Source: Caldilineaceae bacterium SB0661_bin_34 (lineage in GTDB: Bacteria; Chloroflexota; Anaerolineae; Caldilineales; Caldilineaceae). Taken from it: a DNA stretch of 64,000 nt. The position numbers and the translations under genes are program-made. The notes below the pieces were generated by a model. The model saw nothing but the letters and a program-made list of their open reading frames with translations. It ran no database searches and was not told where the DNA came from. The stretch covers positions 25,128 through 89,127 of the forward strand of contig VXMJ01000020.1 of NCBI GenBank assembly GCA_009841145.1, read 5' to 3'. Of this stretch, positions 28,561-37,977 are shown piece by piece (position 1 is the stretch's first letter; each line of letters opens with the position of its first letter).

Positions 28561-29451
28561 TCAACCTTTGATGCCCGACATGATCACACCGCGAATGAAG
28601 TAGCGCTGCAGGATAAAGAACAGAATCAGCGAAGGCATCATGGAAATAACGGATCCTGCCATCAGTAGATGTTCCGTGGGTTCACCGCGTTGGGCCACGT
28701 TGGCCAGGATTTGGGTACGCAGAAACATCAACCCCACCGATACCGTGTAGTTGGTCATGCTCGTGAGATAGATGAGCGGCCGCATCAGCTCGTTCCAGGA
28801 CCCCTGGAAAAACAGAATGGACAGGGTGATCATCACCGGCACCGACAGCGGTACCAGAATGCTCCGATAGAAACGCATGACATGGCACCCATCGATCTTG
28901 GCGGCATCGCTCAAATCGCGCGGAATGCTCAGGAAGAACTGTCGAAACAGGAAAATCGCGAACGGGCCGCCCCCAAACCAGTCGGGCAGAAACAGGGGCC
29001 AGAAGGTATCCACCATCCGCAGCTCATTGAAAATCAGGTAGGTGGGGATCAGTGTCACTTCTATGGGCAGCATCAGGGTGGACAGCATGAGAATGAAAAT
29101 GGCCTGCCGGCCCCGGAATCGAAAATGGGAGAAGCCGTAGGCAACCAGCGACGCCGTTAACACCCCTCCCACCGTCGAGGCAACCGTGATGACCGCGGTG
29201 TTGCCCATGAACCGGAAAAAGGGCAGGACATCATTCACCTCCATGAAGTTGCGCCATCGAGGGGCAGGGGGAAACCACAGGGGTGGAATGACATTCAGCT
29301 CGATGGGCAGCTTGAGGGCACTGGACACCGCCCAGAACAAGGGAAAGCCAAACACAAAGGCCAACACCACCGTCAGGATGTTGGTGAAGATGTCCCATGC
29401 CTGGATGGGACCGCGTGCGCCTCTGGCAGTCGCGGTGTCACCGGCTGTCAT
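28561..29451 (-). CDS. Sugar ABC transporter permease, MalG type
   Basis: Channel subunit of the second sugar importer. 296 residues, about six spans. The EAA loop is LSDAAKIDGCHVMRFYRSIL. It ends IRGVIMSGIKG. Its ATG overlaps the stop of the MalF-type permease (ATGA), so translation is coupled. It closes the operon and is convergent with the DUF255 gene, 91 bp away. Confidence 0.92.
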   Translation of the reverse strand: MTAGDTATARGARGPIQAWDIFTNILTVVLAFVFGFPLFWAVSSALKLPIELNVIPPLWFPPAPRWRNFMEVNDVLPFFRFMGNTAVITVASTVGGVLTASLVAYGFSHFRFRGRQAIFILMLSTLMLPIEVTLIPTYLIFNELRMVDTFWPLFLPDWFGGGPFAIFLFRQFFLSIPRDLSDAAKIDGCHVMRFYRSILVPLSVPVMITLSILFFQGSWNELMRPLIYLTSMTNYTVSVGLMFLRTQILANVAQRGEPTEHLLMAGSVISMMPSLILFFILQRYFIRGVIMSGIKG

Positions 29452-30377
29452 GAGGCCCGGTTGTCCGTTTCACCCTCGTAGTGCACCCAGCCACCGCTGA
29501 ACCTGAATTGGATCAGGGTGAACACCAGCACGATGACGAACAGGATCCAGGCCAGAGCCGATGCATATCCCAACTGCCAGTGGCTGAAGGCCTGGGTAAA
29601 CAGATGAAGCACATAGAAGTAGCTGCCGTAGAAGGGTCCCCCCTGCGTGGAAACATACACGGCCCCGAAAATCTTGAAGGCCGCGATCAACCCCGTGATC
29701 AACACAAAAAACAGGGTGGGGCTGAGCAGCGGCAGGGTAATGTGGCGAAAGCGACGCCCCCGGCCCGCGCCATCCACCTTGGCGGCATCGTACATTTCTC
29801 CCGGCACGTTTTGCAGACCCGCCAGCAGGATGATCATGGTGGGGCCGCCGGCACTCCACAGGGCCAGCAGGATGAAGGTGGGCTTGACCCAGACGCGGGA
29901 ATTGAACCAGCCCGGGCCTTCGACTTCAAACAGTTTCCAGAGCCAGCCGTTGATCAAGCCGTAGTCGGGTTGGAATATATATAGAAACAGGAAGGTGGCC
30001 GACACCACCGGCACGATGGAAGGCAGGTAATAGATGGTCCGCCATATGGCGCGACCCGAAATTCTGCGATCCAACAGCAGGGCCAGCATCAGCGACAGGC
30101 ATACCCCCAAGGGAACCGCCAATCCCACGTAATACAACGTGTTCCAGAGCGACATGCCGAAGAGTTCATCCCTGGCAAATGCCCTGACGTAATTGGCCAA
30201 ACCGATCCAAGCCGGCTTCAAGGGAAAGGCATATTCGGTAAAGCTGAAGTACAGGGACACCAGCATCGGACCTGCCGTGAACAGCAGAAACCCGACAACC
30301 CAAGGGGAAATGAGCAGAAATCCCCACAACTCCTCAATGCGTGCCACACGGCTACGCGCACGGTAGCGGGCAATCAT
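29448..30377 (-). CDS. Sugar ABC transporter permease, MalF type
   Basis: 309 residues from the ATG at 30377, about six spans, starting MIARYRARSRVARIEEL before the first. The EAA loop reads MYDAAKVDGAGRGRRFRHIT. The stop overlaps the next permease start. It follows the binding-protein gene by 87 bp. As in the first sugar importer, no ATPase gene accompanies it. Confidence 0.92.
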   Translation of the reverse strand: MIARYRARSRVARIEELWGFLLISPWVVGFLLFTAGPMLVSLYFSFTEYAFPLKPAWIGLANYVRAFARDELFGMSLWNTLYYVGLAVPLGVCLSLMLALLLDRRISGRAIWRTIYYLPSIVPVVSATFLFLYIFQPDYGLINGWLWKLFEVEGPGWFNSRVWVKPTFILLALWSAGGPTMIILLAGLQNVPGEMYDAAKVDGAGRGRRFRHITLPLLSPTLFFVLITGLIAAFKIFGAVYVSTQGGPFYGSYFYVLHLFTQAFSHWQLGYASALAWILFVIVLVFTLIQFRFSGGWVHYEGETDNRAS

Positions 30378-30464
30378 CAAGCACCCAAGCGGGAACCGAG
30401 GGTTGCTGCACGCCCTGCGGCGGCAACAACCCTCAACCGATGTGGCGAACTAATGGAAAGGCGA

Positions 30465-31814
30465 TCAGGCAGCTTCGACGGGCGGCATGTCCAGGATTTC
30501 CTGGATCGCCTCCTGCAATCGTTCACACCCTTCCTGGGCACTAAGCTCGTTCAGATAGATGCCTTCAAGCAACGGTGCCGTGGCTTGGATCACTTCCGAG
30601 TCACGACCATTGTGGGGGGCGGGGAATGGCTTGACATCCTTGAGAACCTGAAAATGCGGAATGATCAGGGGATCGTTGGCCACTCTCGGATCCTCAAAAA
30701 CGTCATACCGCAATCCGGGTTCGCCAATGCGGCCGATGCCCTCGACGCCCACTTCCTGACTCGACAGATACTTGATCCACTGGAAGGTTTCGTAGGGATG
30801 TTCGCTGGAGCTCCAGATGGGGAAGTTGTTGCATCCGGCGAATCCACCGCGTTTCCCGGTGGGACCCTTGGGCCCCGGAACCAGGCTGAAGGTCAGGCCT
30901 TCAGGAGTAATATCGCCCAGATAGGCCCCTTCCCACACACCCGACAGGGCCGTAGCCAGTTTGCCGGACGACCAAAGCTGCTGCTTGGCCGCGGAATCAG
31001 CCATCACCGGCAACGCTTCGACCTCGTGATACATGTCCTGAATCCACTGCATGCCGGCCACCGCACCGGGTTCGGCCCAGGTGGCCTGGGAGCCGTCTTC
31101 GTTCAGGGGCCATCCATCGTGAGCGGAAACCAGCGTGAGATTGGCCTGGTACCAGGCGCCGAACCAAATGCCCCAGCTGTCCGACTTGCCGTCGTCGTCC
31201 GTGTCCCGGGTCAACTTGGCCGCGGCATCCCGCAGATCATCGTAGGTCCAGTCCTCCGTGGGCAGATCCACGCCCGCGTCCGCGAAAATCTCGGGCGCAA
31301 AGTAGAGGCCGGCGTGGCCGGCATGGCCGTTCACGGGCAGCGCGAAGAGCTTGCCGTTTACCCGGTTGGAACTGAGCGGTCCTTCGATGAAGACAGACAG
31401 GTCGTAGCCGTCCAGAGCCACAAACTCGTCCAGTTCCTGTAACAGTCCGCGAGTGGTGAACTTGCTCATCCCGAAGTGGGAGGCATGTCGGAAAGCGTCG
31501 CCGGCGGTCCCACCCGCGATGCGGGCCATGATGGTTTGGTCGTACCCCTGCGGGATGACATCCACGGTGACCTGTATGCCTTCCTGTTCCGCGTTGAAGC
31601 GTTCAGCCAACTCCTTGCGGTATTCCAAATCCTGAACCACATTGCGGTCGAACATCACTATCTCGACGACCGCTTCATCTGCCGGTGCCATCCCGGCGGC
31701 ATCATCCGATGGCGCGGCCGGCGCCGCCGGCACACAAGCCACCAACGCGGATGCGGCGCCAATGCCAGCCAACCCGCGCAGGAAACCGCGTCTTGACATT
31801 CTCTTGGTATTCAT
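30465..31814 (-). CDS. ABC sugar importer solute-binding protein with Tat-type lipoprotein signal
   Basis: 449 residues from the ATG at 31814 (GGGAG five bases upstream). The signal has twin arginines in SRRGFLRGLAG, suggesting export folded by Tat, followed by a lipobox ALVAC. The body follows family 1 binding proteins, including YRKELAERFNAEQEGIQVTV. The Tat-plus-lipobox signal differs from the Sec signal of the first binding protein at 184-1578. It is the first gene of its operon with the two permeases. Confidence 0.9.
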   Translation of the reverse strand: MNTKRMSRRGFLRGLAGIGAASALVACVPAAPAAPSDDAAGMAPADEAVVEIVMFDRNVVQDLEYRKELAERFNAEQEGIQVTVDVIPQGYDQTIMARIAGGTAGDAFRHASHFGMSKFTTRGLLQELDEFVALDGYDLSVFIEGPLSSNRVNGKLFALPVNGHAGHAGLYFAPEIFADAGVDLPTEDWTYDDLRDAAAKLTRDTDDDGKSDSWGIWFGAWYQANLTLVSAHDGWPLNEDGSQATWAEPGAVAGMQWIQDMYHEVEALPVMADSAAKQQLWSSGKLATALSGVWEGAYLGDITPEGLTFSLVPGPKGPTGKRGGFAGCNNFPIWSSSEHPYETFQWIKYLSSQEVGVEGIGRIGEPGLRYDVFEDPRVANDPLIIPHFQVLKDVKPFPAPHNGRDSEVIQATAPLLEGIYLNELSAQEGCERLQEAIQEILDMPPVEAA

Positions 31815-32383
31815 TGCATCTCCCGAAACTCTTGCAAGAACCGCCCCCAAAGGATTCGAAGATGCCGAACCTTGCAGTTCAGCGACGGCACCGTACAGGC
31901 ATGAGGGCAATGGTGCATTATGGCAGATCGTCACGACCATCGTGCGCGACCTCGGCCGATGACCATGAATCTCAGGCCACGGACAGTGTCGGCGTGCCAG
32001 GTTCAGGATTTTGATCGGTTCGCGGGCAGATTCCGGATCCGCTTATGGAACCGTCTCAATGGCGACCGGCAGAATGGTGAAGGTTTGGCCAAGCCCGGGA
32101 GGCTACAGGAGGTTTTAACAACGCCGTGGACATGCGTCGGCAGTGGTGACAGCACTGGACCATCCAGGCACGGTACCGCCTCCAGCCCAGCCAGACCAGG
32201 CAGTGGTGGGCGAGGGGAACGACGTGTAGACACACCTCCCACAGCAGGTGTCGGACAGCCGACAAGCAACGAGCCAGAGCCGAGCCTCGAGGGTGCAATA
32301 TGAACCGGGCCGCGCGGCATCCGGGGGGATGAAGCCGGCGGCCTCTACGTGGACGACAGCCAAGGTGCACCGCATCCGGGCAC
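31815..32383. other. Intergenic region with possible decayed coding sequence
   Basis: 569 bp between the cupin gene and the binding-protein gene. I see no intact gene. On the minus strand around 32100-32290 one frame gives a protein-like segment rich in His, Trp and Cys (HLLWEVCLHVVPLAHHC and nearby). It could be the remnant of a transposase or another lost gene, but it has no start or recognisable family. The promoter for the sugar importer operon should lie at the low-coordinate end. Confidence 0.3.
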
Positions 32384-32779
32384 TCAGACAACGGGCGGCC
32401 GGGGTATCGCCCAGTAATCCTCCACACGACGCGCTTCCTCGGCCCCGGGCCACGGCGGCATGGTGACGATGACGAAGCGGAGGTCTTCGTCGCCTGTATT
32501 GCGGAACTGGAAGTGCGTTCCACGCTCGATGGTCAGGGCGGTGCCTGCCTTTACGTCGAGTACCGACTCCGTCTCCTCGCACCGTCGCCAGACCTGACCC
32601 ATCCCAGCCAGGCAGTACCACGCCTCGTCAACCGTGGCGTGGACGACGGCCATGGAGATGGCATCCTGCGGCAGCATGCAATGCACCATGCTCCCCTGAG
32701 CGACAGCCACCAGCTCGCGAATCTGCGAACCGTCGGGCGCGACAACCGCTCTGCAATCCTCGAGACGCACGGTTTGCAT
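32384..32779 (-). CDS. Cupin-domain protein
   Basis: 131 residues from MQTVRLEDCRAVVAPDG at 32779; an earlier start at 32815 adds twelve residues. It is a single cupin barrel: the VVHATVDEAWYCLAG and KAGTALTIERGTHFQFRN segments correspond to cupin motifs 1 and 2. Motif 1 has a His in VVHATVDEAWY but the rest of the metal set is reduced, so metal binding is uncertain. It is often a small sugar-modifying or regulatory protein. It lies between an amidohydrolase gene and a sugar importer on the same strand. Confidence 0.8.
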   Translation of the reverse strand: MQTVRLEDCRAVVAPDGSQIRELVAVAQGSMVHCMLPQDAISMAVVHATVDEAWYCLAGMGQVWRRCEETESVLDVKAGTALTIERGTHFQFRNTGDEDLRFVIVTMPPWPGAEEARRVEDYWAIPRPPVV

Positions 32780-32903
32780 TAGGAGCTTATACCGAAAGGT
32801 GGCCCCTCGGGCCACGATGGAGTGGTGCAGCCGGTCGGCATCAAAGGCTCGAGTCTGCCCGTTCGGTGGCCATGGCTGTCGGCATCCGTTCCCAGATCAC
32901 TTC

Positions 32904-34202
32904 TCACCTCTTTAGCCTTGCAAAGCAGTCATGCTGGTTGCAGTACATCACCCTTTCCGCGTAGGCCATCGCCTCCTGTTCCGACAGGAACCCCTCGTTG
33001 ACTTCCTGCTGGAGAGTGTGGGTTAGCCAGTACCTTGCCTGCATGGCATAGGCATAGGACGCAATCGGCCAGGACGTGTCAGCCCCAAAAACGAATACCT
33101 TGTTGGCCGGCACCGAGTGGATGGCGTGGCGCAGAAAGTTCGACGCATCCAACAGATTGATGCTCCAGGCCCAGCACATGTCCACGTAGGCATTGGGATA
33201 GTGCTTGGCCAGGGCCGCCAACTCCATCGAATAGGGGTAGGAGTTGTGCATAAGAACGAAATCCGTGCCCGGATGGGCTGCCAGCAGCCCACACAGGTGC
33301 TCGCAGGAGATGAAGTCCAGCGGCATGCGGCTGTGGCCGGCATAGTAGCCGGTGTGGATCTTGATCGGCAGCGAGTGATCGGAAGCCAGACCGCTACACA
33401 CATCCAGGAACCAGTCACCCAGCAGATTGTGTTCCTCGGGGGTTAACTCCTCAGGTGTTTTCAGGTACCGATCCAACAGACGAGCCGCGTCATCCCTATC
33501 CCGCTTTTGCCAAGCCAGAGTGCGGGCATAGGCGTGTTGTGTCTTGCAGGCCACGGCCTCCGGCCCAAAGCGTTCAAACAACTTTGCCACCGCGGCCTCC
33601 GCCGACCGCAGGTCCGTGACCTCCTCGCCCGTGAGCCGTCCCAGAGCCTCCTTGTCCGGCTTGCCGACCACCAGGTCCCATAGCGAAATGTCGTAGAGGT
33701 AGAAGTTCGAATCCTCCTCGTCGGGCACGATTTCCATTGTGAAGTCGTCAATCTGGACGTGATCCAGATGCGCGTCCTCCTGCAGGATTTGCAGGCGGGT
33801 CCGGGTTCGCATCAGTTCGGCATGAGCGCCTTGCGCATCCGTCAGGGATTCCGGAGTCAACTCCTCCAATCCGTAGAAGTGCTCGGCGGCCAACCGCACC
33901 GCCTCACCATAGCCGGTATGCCAACAATGGCCCCATGCTTCCTCCACGGCACGGAAGCGCTCCGCCACCGAACCTGCCTCCGGATTGAAGAGGTCGTCGA
34001 CAGCCTTCTGGCTGGCACCAGCCACGACCAAGTCCGCAATCACGTAGTTCTCAAAGAGCGCTCCCAGGATATCCACCTTCTCCGGTGTGAAATCGGTATG
34101 GCGCTGCAGGTGCTCATGGGTATCGCAGAGGGGCGTTTCAAGAACCTTGTGCACAAGATCGGAGTTGCCAAGGGAGGACCAGCAGGAGAGTTTCGGATTC
34201 AT
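32904..34202 (-). CDS. Amidohydrolase-superfamily protein (uronate isomerase-like barrel)
   Basis: 432 residues of a metal-dependent TIM-barrel hydrolase. The metal-binding motifs are DTHEHLQ (about 27-33), the IKIHTGYYAGHS histidine strand, LMHNSYPYS, and the C-terminal GADTSWP with the catalytic Asp. It is most like the amidohydrolase 2 group. The start is supported by GAGGA six bases before the ATG. Its neighbours are a cupin, a phosphodiesterase and a sugar importer, which suggests catabolism of a sugar or sugar-derived lactone. The substrate is unknown. Confidence 0.8.
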   Translation of the reverse strand: MNPKLSCWSSLGNSDLVHKVLETPLCDTHEHLQRHTDFTPEKVDILGALFENYVIADLVVAGASQKAVDDLFNPEAGSVAERFRAVEEAWGHCWHTGYGEAVRLAAEHFYGLEELTPESLTDAQGAHAELMRTRTRLQILQEDAHLDHVQIDDFTMEIVPDEEDSNFYLYDISLWDLVVGKPDKEALGRLTGEEVTDLRSAEAAVAKLFERFGPEAVACKTQHAYARTLAWQKRDRDDAARLLDRYLKTPEELTPEEHNLLGDWFLDVCSGLASDHSLPIKIHTGYYAGHSRMPLDFISCEHLCGLLAAHPGTDFVLMHNSYPYSMELAALAKHYPNAYVDMCWAWSINLLDASNFLRHAIHSVPANKVFVFGADTSWPIASYAYAMQARYWLTHTLQQEVNEGFLSEQEAMAYAERVMYCNQHDCFARLKR

Positions 34203-34337
34203 GGAATTCCTCGGCCCGGTGGGGGCGACTGGGATGCTTGATGTGAATTTGCGACGGGTCGGATTGTTAATCGGGGGTGAATCCTGAGCCGGAGCGGACT
34301 ACAACCCGCCTCAAACCAGAGAAAACCCCATACCAGG

Positions 34338-36299
34338 TTAACTTCCGCCGCTGGTGGACATGTCGAATCCTTCCCATAAATCGCGGGCAACCGTGCCCTG
34401 GGACTGTTGCGGAGGTTCTATTCCCATGATGCGGCACAGCGTGGGAACCACGTCCGCCGCATGGATGTATCCCAGCTGATTGGTGTCGCGTTCATAGTTC
34501 TTCTTGAGCCCGGGACCCGCGATCAGGAACGACCCGAAGGTTGACGAGAAACCGTTGTCCGTGGGCAGGAAACCGCCGTGGTGGGCGCCGAACTCCAGCG
34601 GTGCCCCCACATTGCCACCTCCGACAATGCCCTTCCATTGGGGGTAGTAGCCGCTGACGTAGTCGTGTTCGTACACGAAGACCACATCGCCGCACTGGTC
34701 TCCCCACTGACCAAGGATATAGGCGTCCCGCCTGGGCAGGGCAATAGCCACCACCGTCTGCCCGGTCTCCTCGTCCACCCAGGTGCGAAGAGCCGTCAAC
34801 AACTCCCTTTCGATGTCGTTGAACCGGTCGGAGCCACGCTCTGCGTTGACGGTGATGTCGAAGCCGCGCCTGCGCAGGTACGCCTTGGTGCGTGTCCAGT
34901 CGATCTGGTTGTTCGACAGCCGATCCTGATCCTCCGCCACCGCCGCCTCACCGTCCCGCAACACAAGGAAACCCGTGTCGCAGAGAAACTTGCGCACATT
35001 GACCACGCGCACGTCCGGATAGGCCCCGTGGTCGGCCAGCACGCCGACATACACGTCGTCCCCGGCCAGCTCGGCCCGGGTCTCCTGCATCCTGGCAATG
35101 ATTCGATCCCCGACCCGGTACGCCTGCCTGAACATCTCCATGTGCTCCTCCTTGCGCGCCGGGTCGAAGCCGGGACAGACCGGATCGACGTCCGCCAGAT
35201 GGATGTGGTTCAGGTAGTCGTACAGATGCCAATGGCAGGTGAAGTAGGCGCTATCCCTTTCCGTCAGCATGTAGTGGCCCACTTCCGCAAACCAGTTGCC
35301 TTGGTACTCACATTCCTCCAGGGCCGTGGCGAAGTCGGTCATGCCCGAGGTGTAGGGGATCATGGAGGCATGTTCTTGGTACGGGCCGAACCGCTCCCGC
35401 AGCCGATCCTCCAGTTCCGGATCCCCGTAGCTGTAGCCGTGCACGTGGGTGACCTGGCTGCGGTAGAGTTTGAGATGGTTGCCGCCGGGGTCCAGTTCCA
35501 TGACCTTGAACCGCAAGGCGGCTTCGACACGGCTGTCCGGGACCGCGAAGTTGTCCACCAGCCAGTCCGTCCATTCCCGGACTCCCGACGAGGCCAGGAT
35601 GCGGCTTCCGTCCTTCCCGCGTGCCAGATGAACCCGGTCGTACTCCTCGGTGGATGCGGTCACCAACACGGAGTACCGCTGTGCGGGGTTACCGAACCGG
35701 GATACGATCTCGATTTCCGTCTCTAGTGGGGGCTTGTGACTCGGCGGCAGATTCCGCCAGTCGACCGCCATGGTCAATCCGGAGATGCCCTGAACGCTCC
35801 TGGAACCGGCCACCGGGGCACCGTCATGACCAATCATGAAGTCGTCACTGCCGACACCTGTTACGTAGGCTTGGCAGGCTGCCACCTCGAACTCGGTGTG
35901 CGCATGGCCCGGATGGCCGAGCCCGTCCAGGATCGTGCTGGCTGTGGCGCCCGAGGGAAAGGCTCCAGGGTAGTGCAGGGCCGTGCCCTTCAAGCCGGCC
36001 CGTTCCAGCACGTTCCATATTCGGTCGGCCCGATTGCTGCGCCCATCGAAACTGTCAACTTCCTCACCCGAAGACAACGTGGTTTCCCATGTGGACACCT
36101 GATGGGTTCCGGTATGCGCCCCGGTAGACAGTGTGGCCCAGTTGGTAGGCGTCCAAACCGGAAAGGAGCAGAAGGTTTGGTTGTGGGTGCCTTCCGCCAT
36201 GAGACGGGCAAATGCAGGCAGGGAACCCTCCTGGGCGAAGTGCCTGACCATCGGCAGGATGAGGCCGTCCATGCCAAATGCATACACTCGTTTCATCAT
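34338..36299 (-). CDS. Type I phosphodiesterase / alkaline-phosphatase-superfamily enzyme
   Basis: 653 residues from the ATG at 36299 (a second ATG lies three bases in). The N-terminal GMDGLIL holds the metal Asp11. The nucleophile region reads FPVWTPTNWATLSTG, with Thr50 the likely nucleophile. LADHGAYPDVR and GAHHGGFLP carry further metal residues. This is the nucleotide pyrophosphatase/phosphodiesterase (PF01663) type. It has no signal peptide, unusual for enzymes acting on extracellular substrate. It precedes the amidohydrolase gene by 135 bp on the same strand. Confidence 0.82.
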   Translation of the reverse strand: MMKRVYAFGMDGLILPMVRHFAQEGSLPAFARLMAEGTHNQTFCSFPVWTPTNWATLSTGAHTGTHQVSTWETTLSSGEEVDSFDGRSNRADRIWNVLERAGLKGTALHYPGAFPSGATASTILDGLGHPGHAHTEFEVAACQAYVTGVGSDDFMIGHDGAPVAGSRSVQGISGLTMAVDWRNLPPSHKPPLETEIEIVSRFGNPAQRYSVLVTASTEEYDRVHLARGKDGSRILASSGVREWTDWLVDNFAVPDSRVEAALRFKVMELDPGGNHLKLYRSQVTHVHGYSYGDPELEDRLRERFGPYQEHASMIPYTSGMTDFATALEECEYQGNWFAEVGHYMLTERDSAYFTCHWHLYDYLNHIHLADVDPVCPGFDPARKEEHMEMFRQAYRVGDRIIARMQETRAELAGDDVYVGVLADHGAYPDVRVVNVRKFLCDTGFLVLRDGEAAVAEDQDRLSNNQIDWTRTKAYLRRRGFDITVNAERGSDRFNDIERELLTALRTWVDEETGQTVVAIALPRRDAYILGQWGDQCGDVVFVYEHDYVSGYYPQWKGIVGGGNVGAPLEFGAHHGGFLPTDNGFSSTFGSFLIAGPGLKKNYERDTNQLGYIHAADVVPTLCRIMGIEPPQQSQGTVARDLWEGFDMSTSGGS

Positions 36300-36722
36300 G
36301 GATGATCTCTCACTCCAATGTTGATGGATCCTGAATCGTCGCTCTTCGGTCCAGGTGGCTGCCCTTCGGACACACCCACTCCTGGAACCCGCGCAGCAAT
36401 CCACACTATTATCGCGGCCTAGTTCCCCGGCTCGGACAGGACGGCTTGGATACGCCAACGGTCGACCAAGACACGGGATTCCAGCTACCCGTGCATGTGT
36501 AGACAGAGACCCGGCCAATACATCCGCCAGACATTCACCCGTCGTATCCATTGGTGGCATTGTGTCAACCCAAGTTCCGATACACTCCGGTTTCCTGACA
36601 CAATGGAGGAATCCGGGAACGGGTGCCGTCCTTCACGCTGCTCGCAGCATGGAGACCTCAAATGAAAGATCTCCCGATACCCCGACCGCTTTGCCTTGCC
36701 CAACCAAAGAGACGATCCAGCC
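36300..36722. other. Divergent intergenic region
   Basis: 423 bp between the phosphodiesterase and the class V aminotransferase genes; it should hold both promoters. A possible plus-strand promoter is TTGTGT at about 36562 and TACACT at about 36582. I see no gene, no hairpin terminator and no long repeat. Confidence 0.35.
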
Positions 36723-37967
36723 GTGCCTCTGCAACTGAACCATGTCCGCAGCCAGTTTCCCTCGCTCCAAGAGCACTATGACGGCGTGCCCGCGGTGTTC
36801 TGCGACAGTCCGGGCGGCTCACAGATGCCGGAATCCGTGGTCATGGCCATGCAGGAGTACCTGGGTCGCTTCATGGCCAACACGGGAGGGCAGTTCGCAA
36901 CCAGCATCGCCACGGACGAAGTGGTGGCGGAAGCCCATCGGCTGGCCGCCGACTTCATGCACTGCGCACCGCAGGAAGTGGTGTTCGGCGCCAACATGAC
37001 CAACCTGACCTATCTGATCAGCCGCAGTGTGGGCCGGACCCTGAGCCACGGGGACGAAATCATTGTTTCGGAACTGGACCACGAGGCCAACATCGCGCCT
37101 TGGCTGCAGATGGCCGAGGAGCGCAATCTGGTCGTGCATTGGGCGCGGATCAATCGGGAAACGTGCACGCTGAACCTGGAGCAGCTGCGGTCGCTGATTG
37201 GCCGGCGCACGCGCCTCATTGCGATGGGACTGGCAAGCAACTTCTCCGGATCCGTCAATCCCGTGGCCCACATCGCCACCTGGGCCCGCGCCGCAGGCGC
37301 CATGGTGTATGTGGACGCGGTGCACTACGCGCCCCACGGACTGTTGGATGTCCGCGCCTTGGACTGCGACTTCCTGGTGACCAGTGCCTACAAGCACTTT
37401 GGTCCCCACCTGGGCATCCTGTACGGGAAGGAGCGCCATCTCAACCGCCTCCCGGCCTATCAGGTCAGGGCCCACGACGGATCGCTGCCCGGGAAATTCG
37501 AAATTGGCACCGCGAACTTCGAGGCGCTGGCCGGCTTCTGCGCCTGCATCCAGTACATTTCGTCGTTGGCGGCCGGCGATCCCGATCTGCTCATCTCCGC
37601 CTCCCGGCGCGACATGATTGAGACTGCGTTCGGATTGATCCGGGAGCACGAGCGCAATCTGATGAACCGCTTCCTGGAGGGCTTCCGCAACCTGGTCGGC
37701 TACCGTCTCTACGGCCTGCCCTCCGCCAACGACCGGGTGCCCACATTCGCCCTGCGGCGGGAAGGAACCACACCCAGGCAACTGGCCATCCACTTGGCCG
37801 AACGCAACATTTTTGCCTGGGACGGCAACTTCTATGCCCTGGCCGTCGCCGAAGCCTTGGGCGTGGAACAGTCCGGGGGTGTACTCCGTATTGGCTTTGC
37901 CCACTACAACACCGAGAACGAAGTGGATACGGTTCTGGAAGCGCTTGACTCGGTTCGCCCGGTGTAA
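36723..37967 (+). CDS. Class V aminotransferase, cysteine-desulfurase-like
   Basis: 414 residues from the GTG at 36723; a TTG at 36696 is possible. Fold-type I PLP enzyme: the FCDSPGGSQMPESV start, VYVDAVHYAPHG with the PLP Asp and the following VTSAYKHFGPHLG with the PLP Lys. It resembles the family of cysteine-desulfurase-like proteins that lack the NifS/IscS catalytic Cys loop in the usual place, so desulfurase activity is not assumed. It is followed 10 bp later by the YcaQ-type gene. Confidence 0.85.
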   Translation: MPLQLNHVRSQFPSLQEHYDGVPAVFCDSPGGSQMPESVVMAMQEYLGRFMANTGGQFATSIATDEVVAEAHRLAADFMHCAPQEVVFGANMTNLTYLISRSVGRTLSHGDEIIVSELDHEANIAPWLQMAEERNLVVHWARINRETCTLNLEQLRSLIGRRTRLIAMGLASNFSGSVNPVAHIATWARAAGAMVYVDAVHYAPHGLLDVRALDCDFLVTSAYKHFGPHLGILYGKERHLNRLPAYQVRAHDGSLPGKFEIGTANFEALAGFCACIQYISSLAAGDPDLLISASRRDMIETAFGLIREHERNLMNRFLEGFRNLVGYRLYGLPSANDRVPTFALRREGTTPRQLAIHLAERNIFAWDGNFYALAVAEALGVEQSGGVLRIGFAHYNTENEVDTVLEALDSVRPV

Positions 37968-37977
37968 TGATCCCGGC

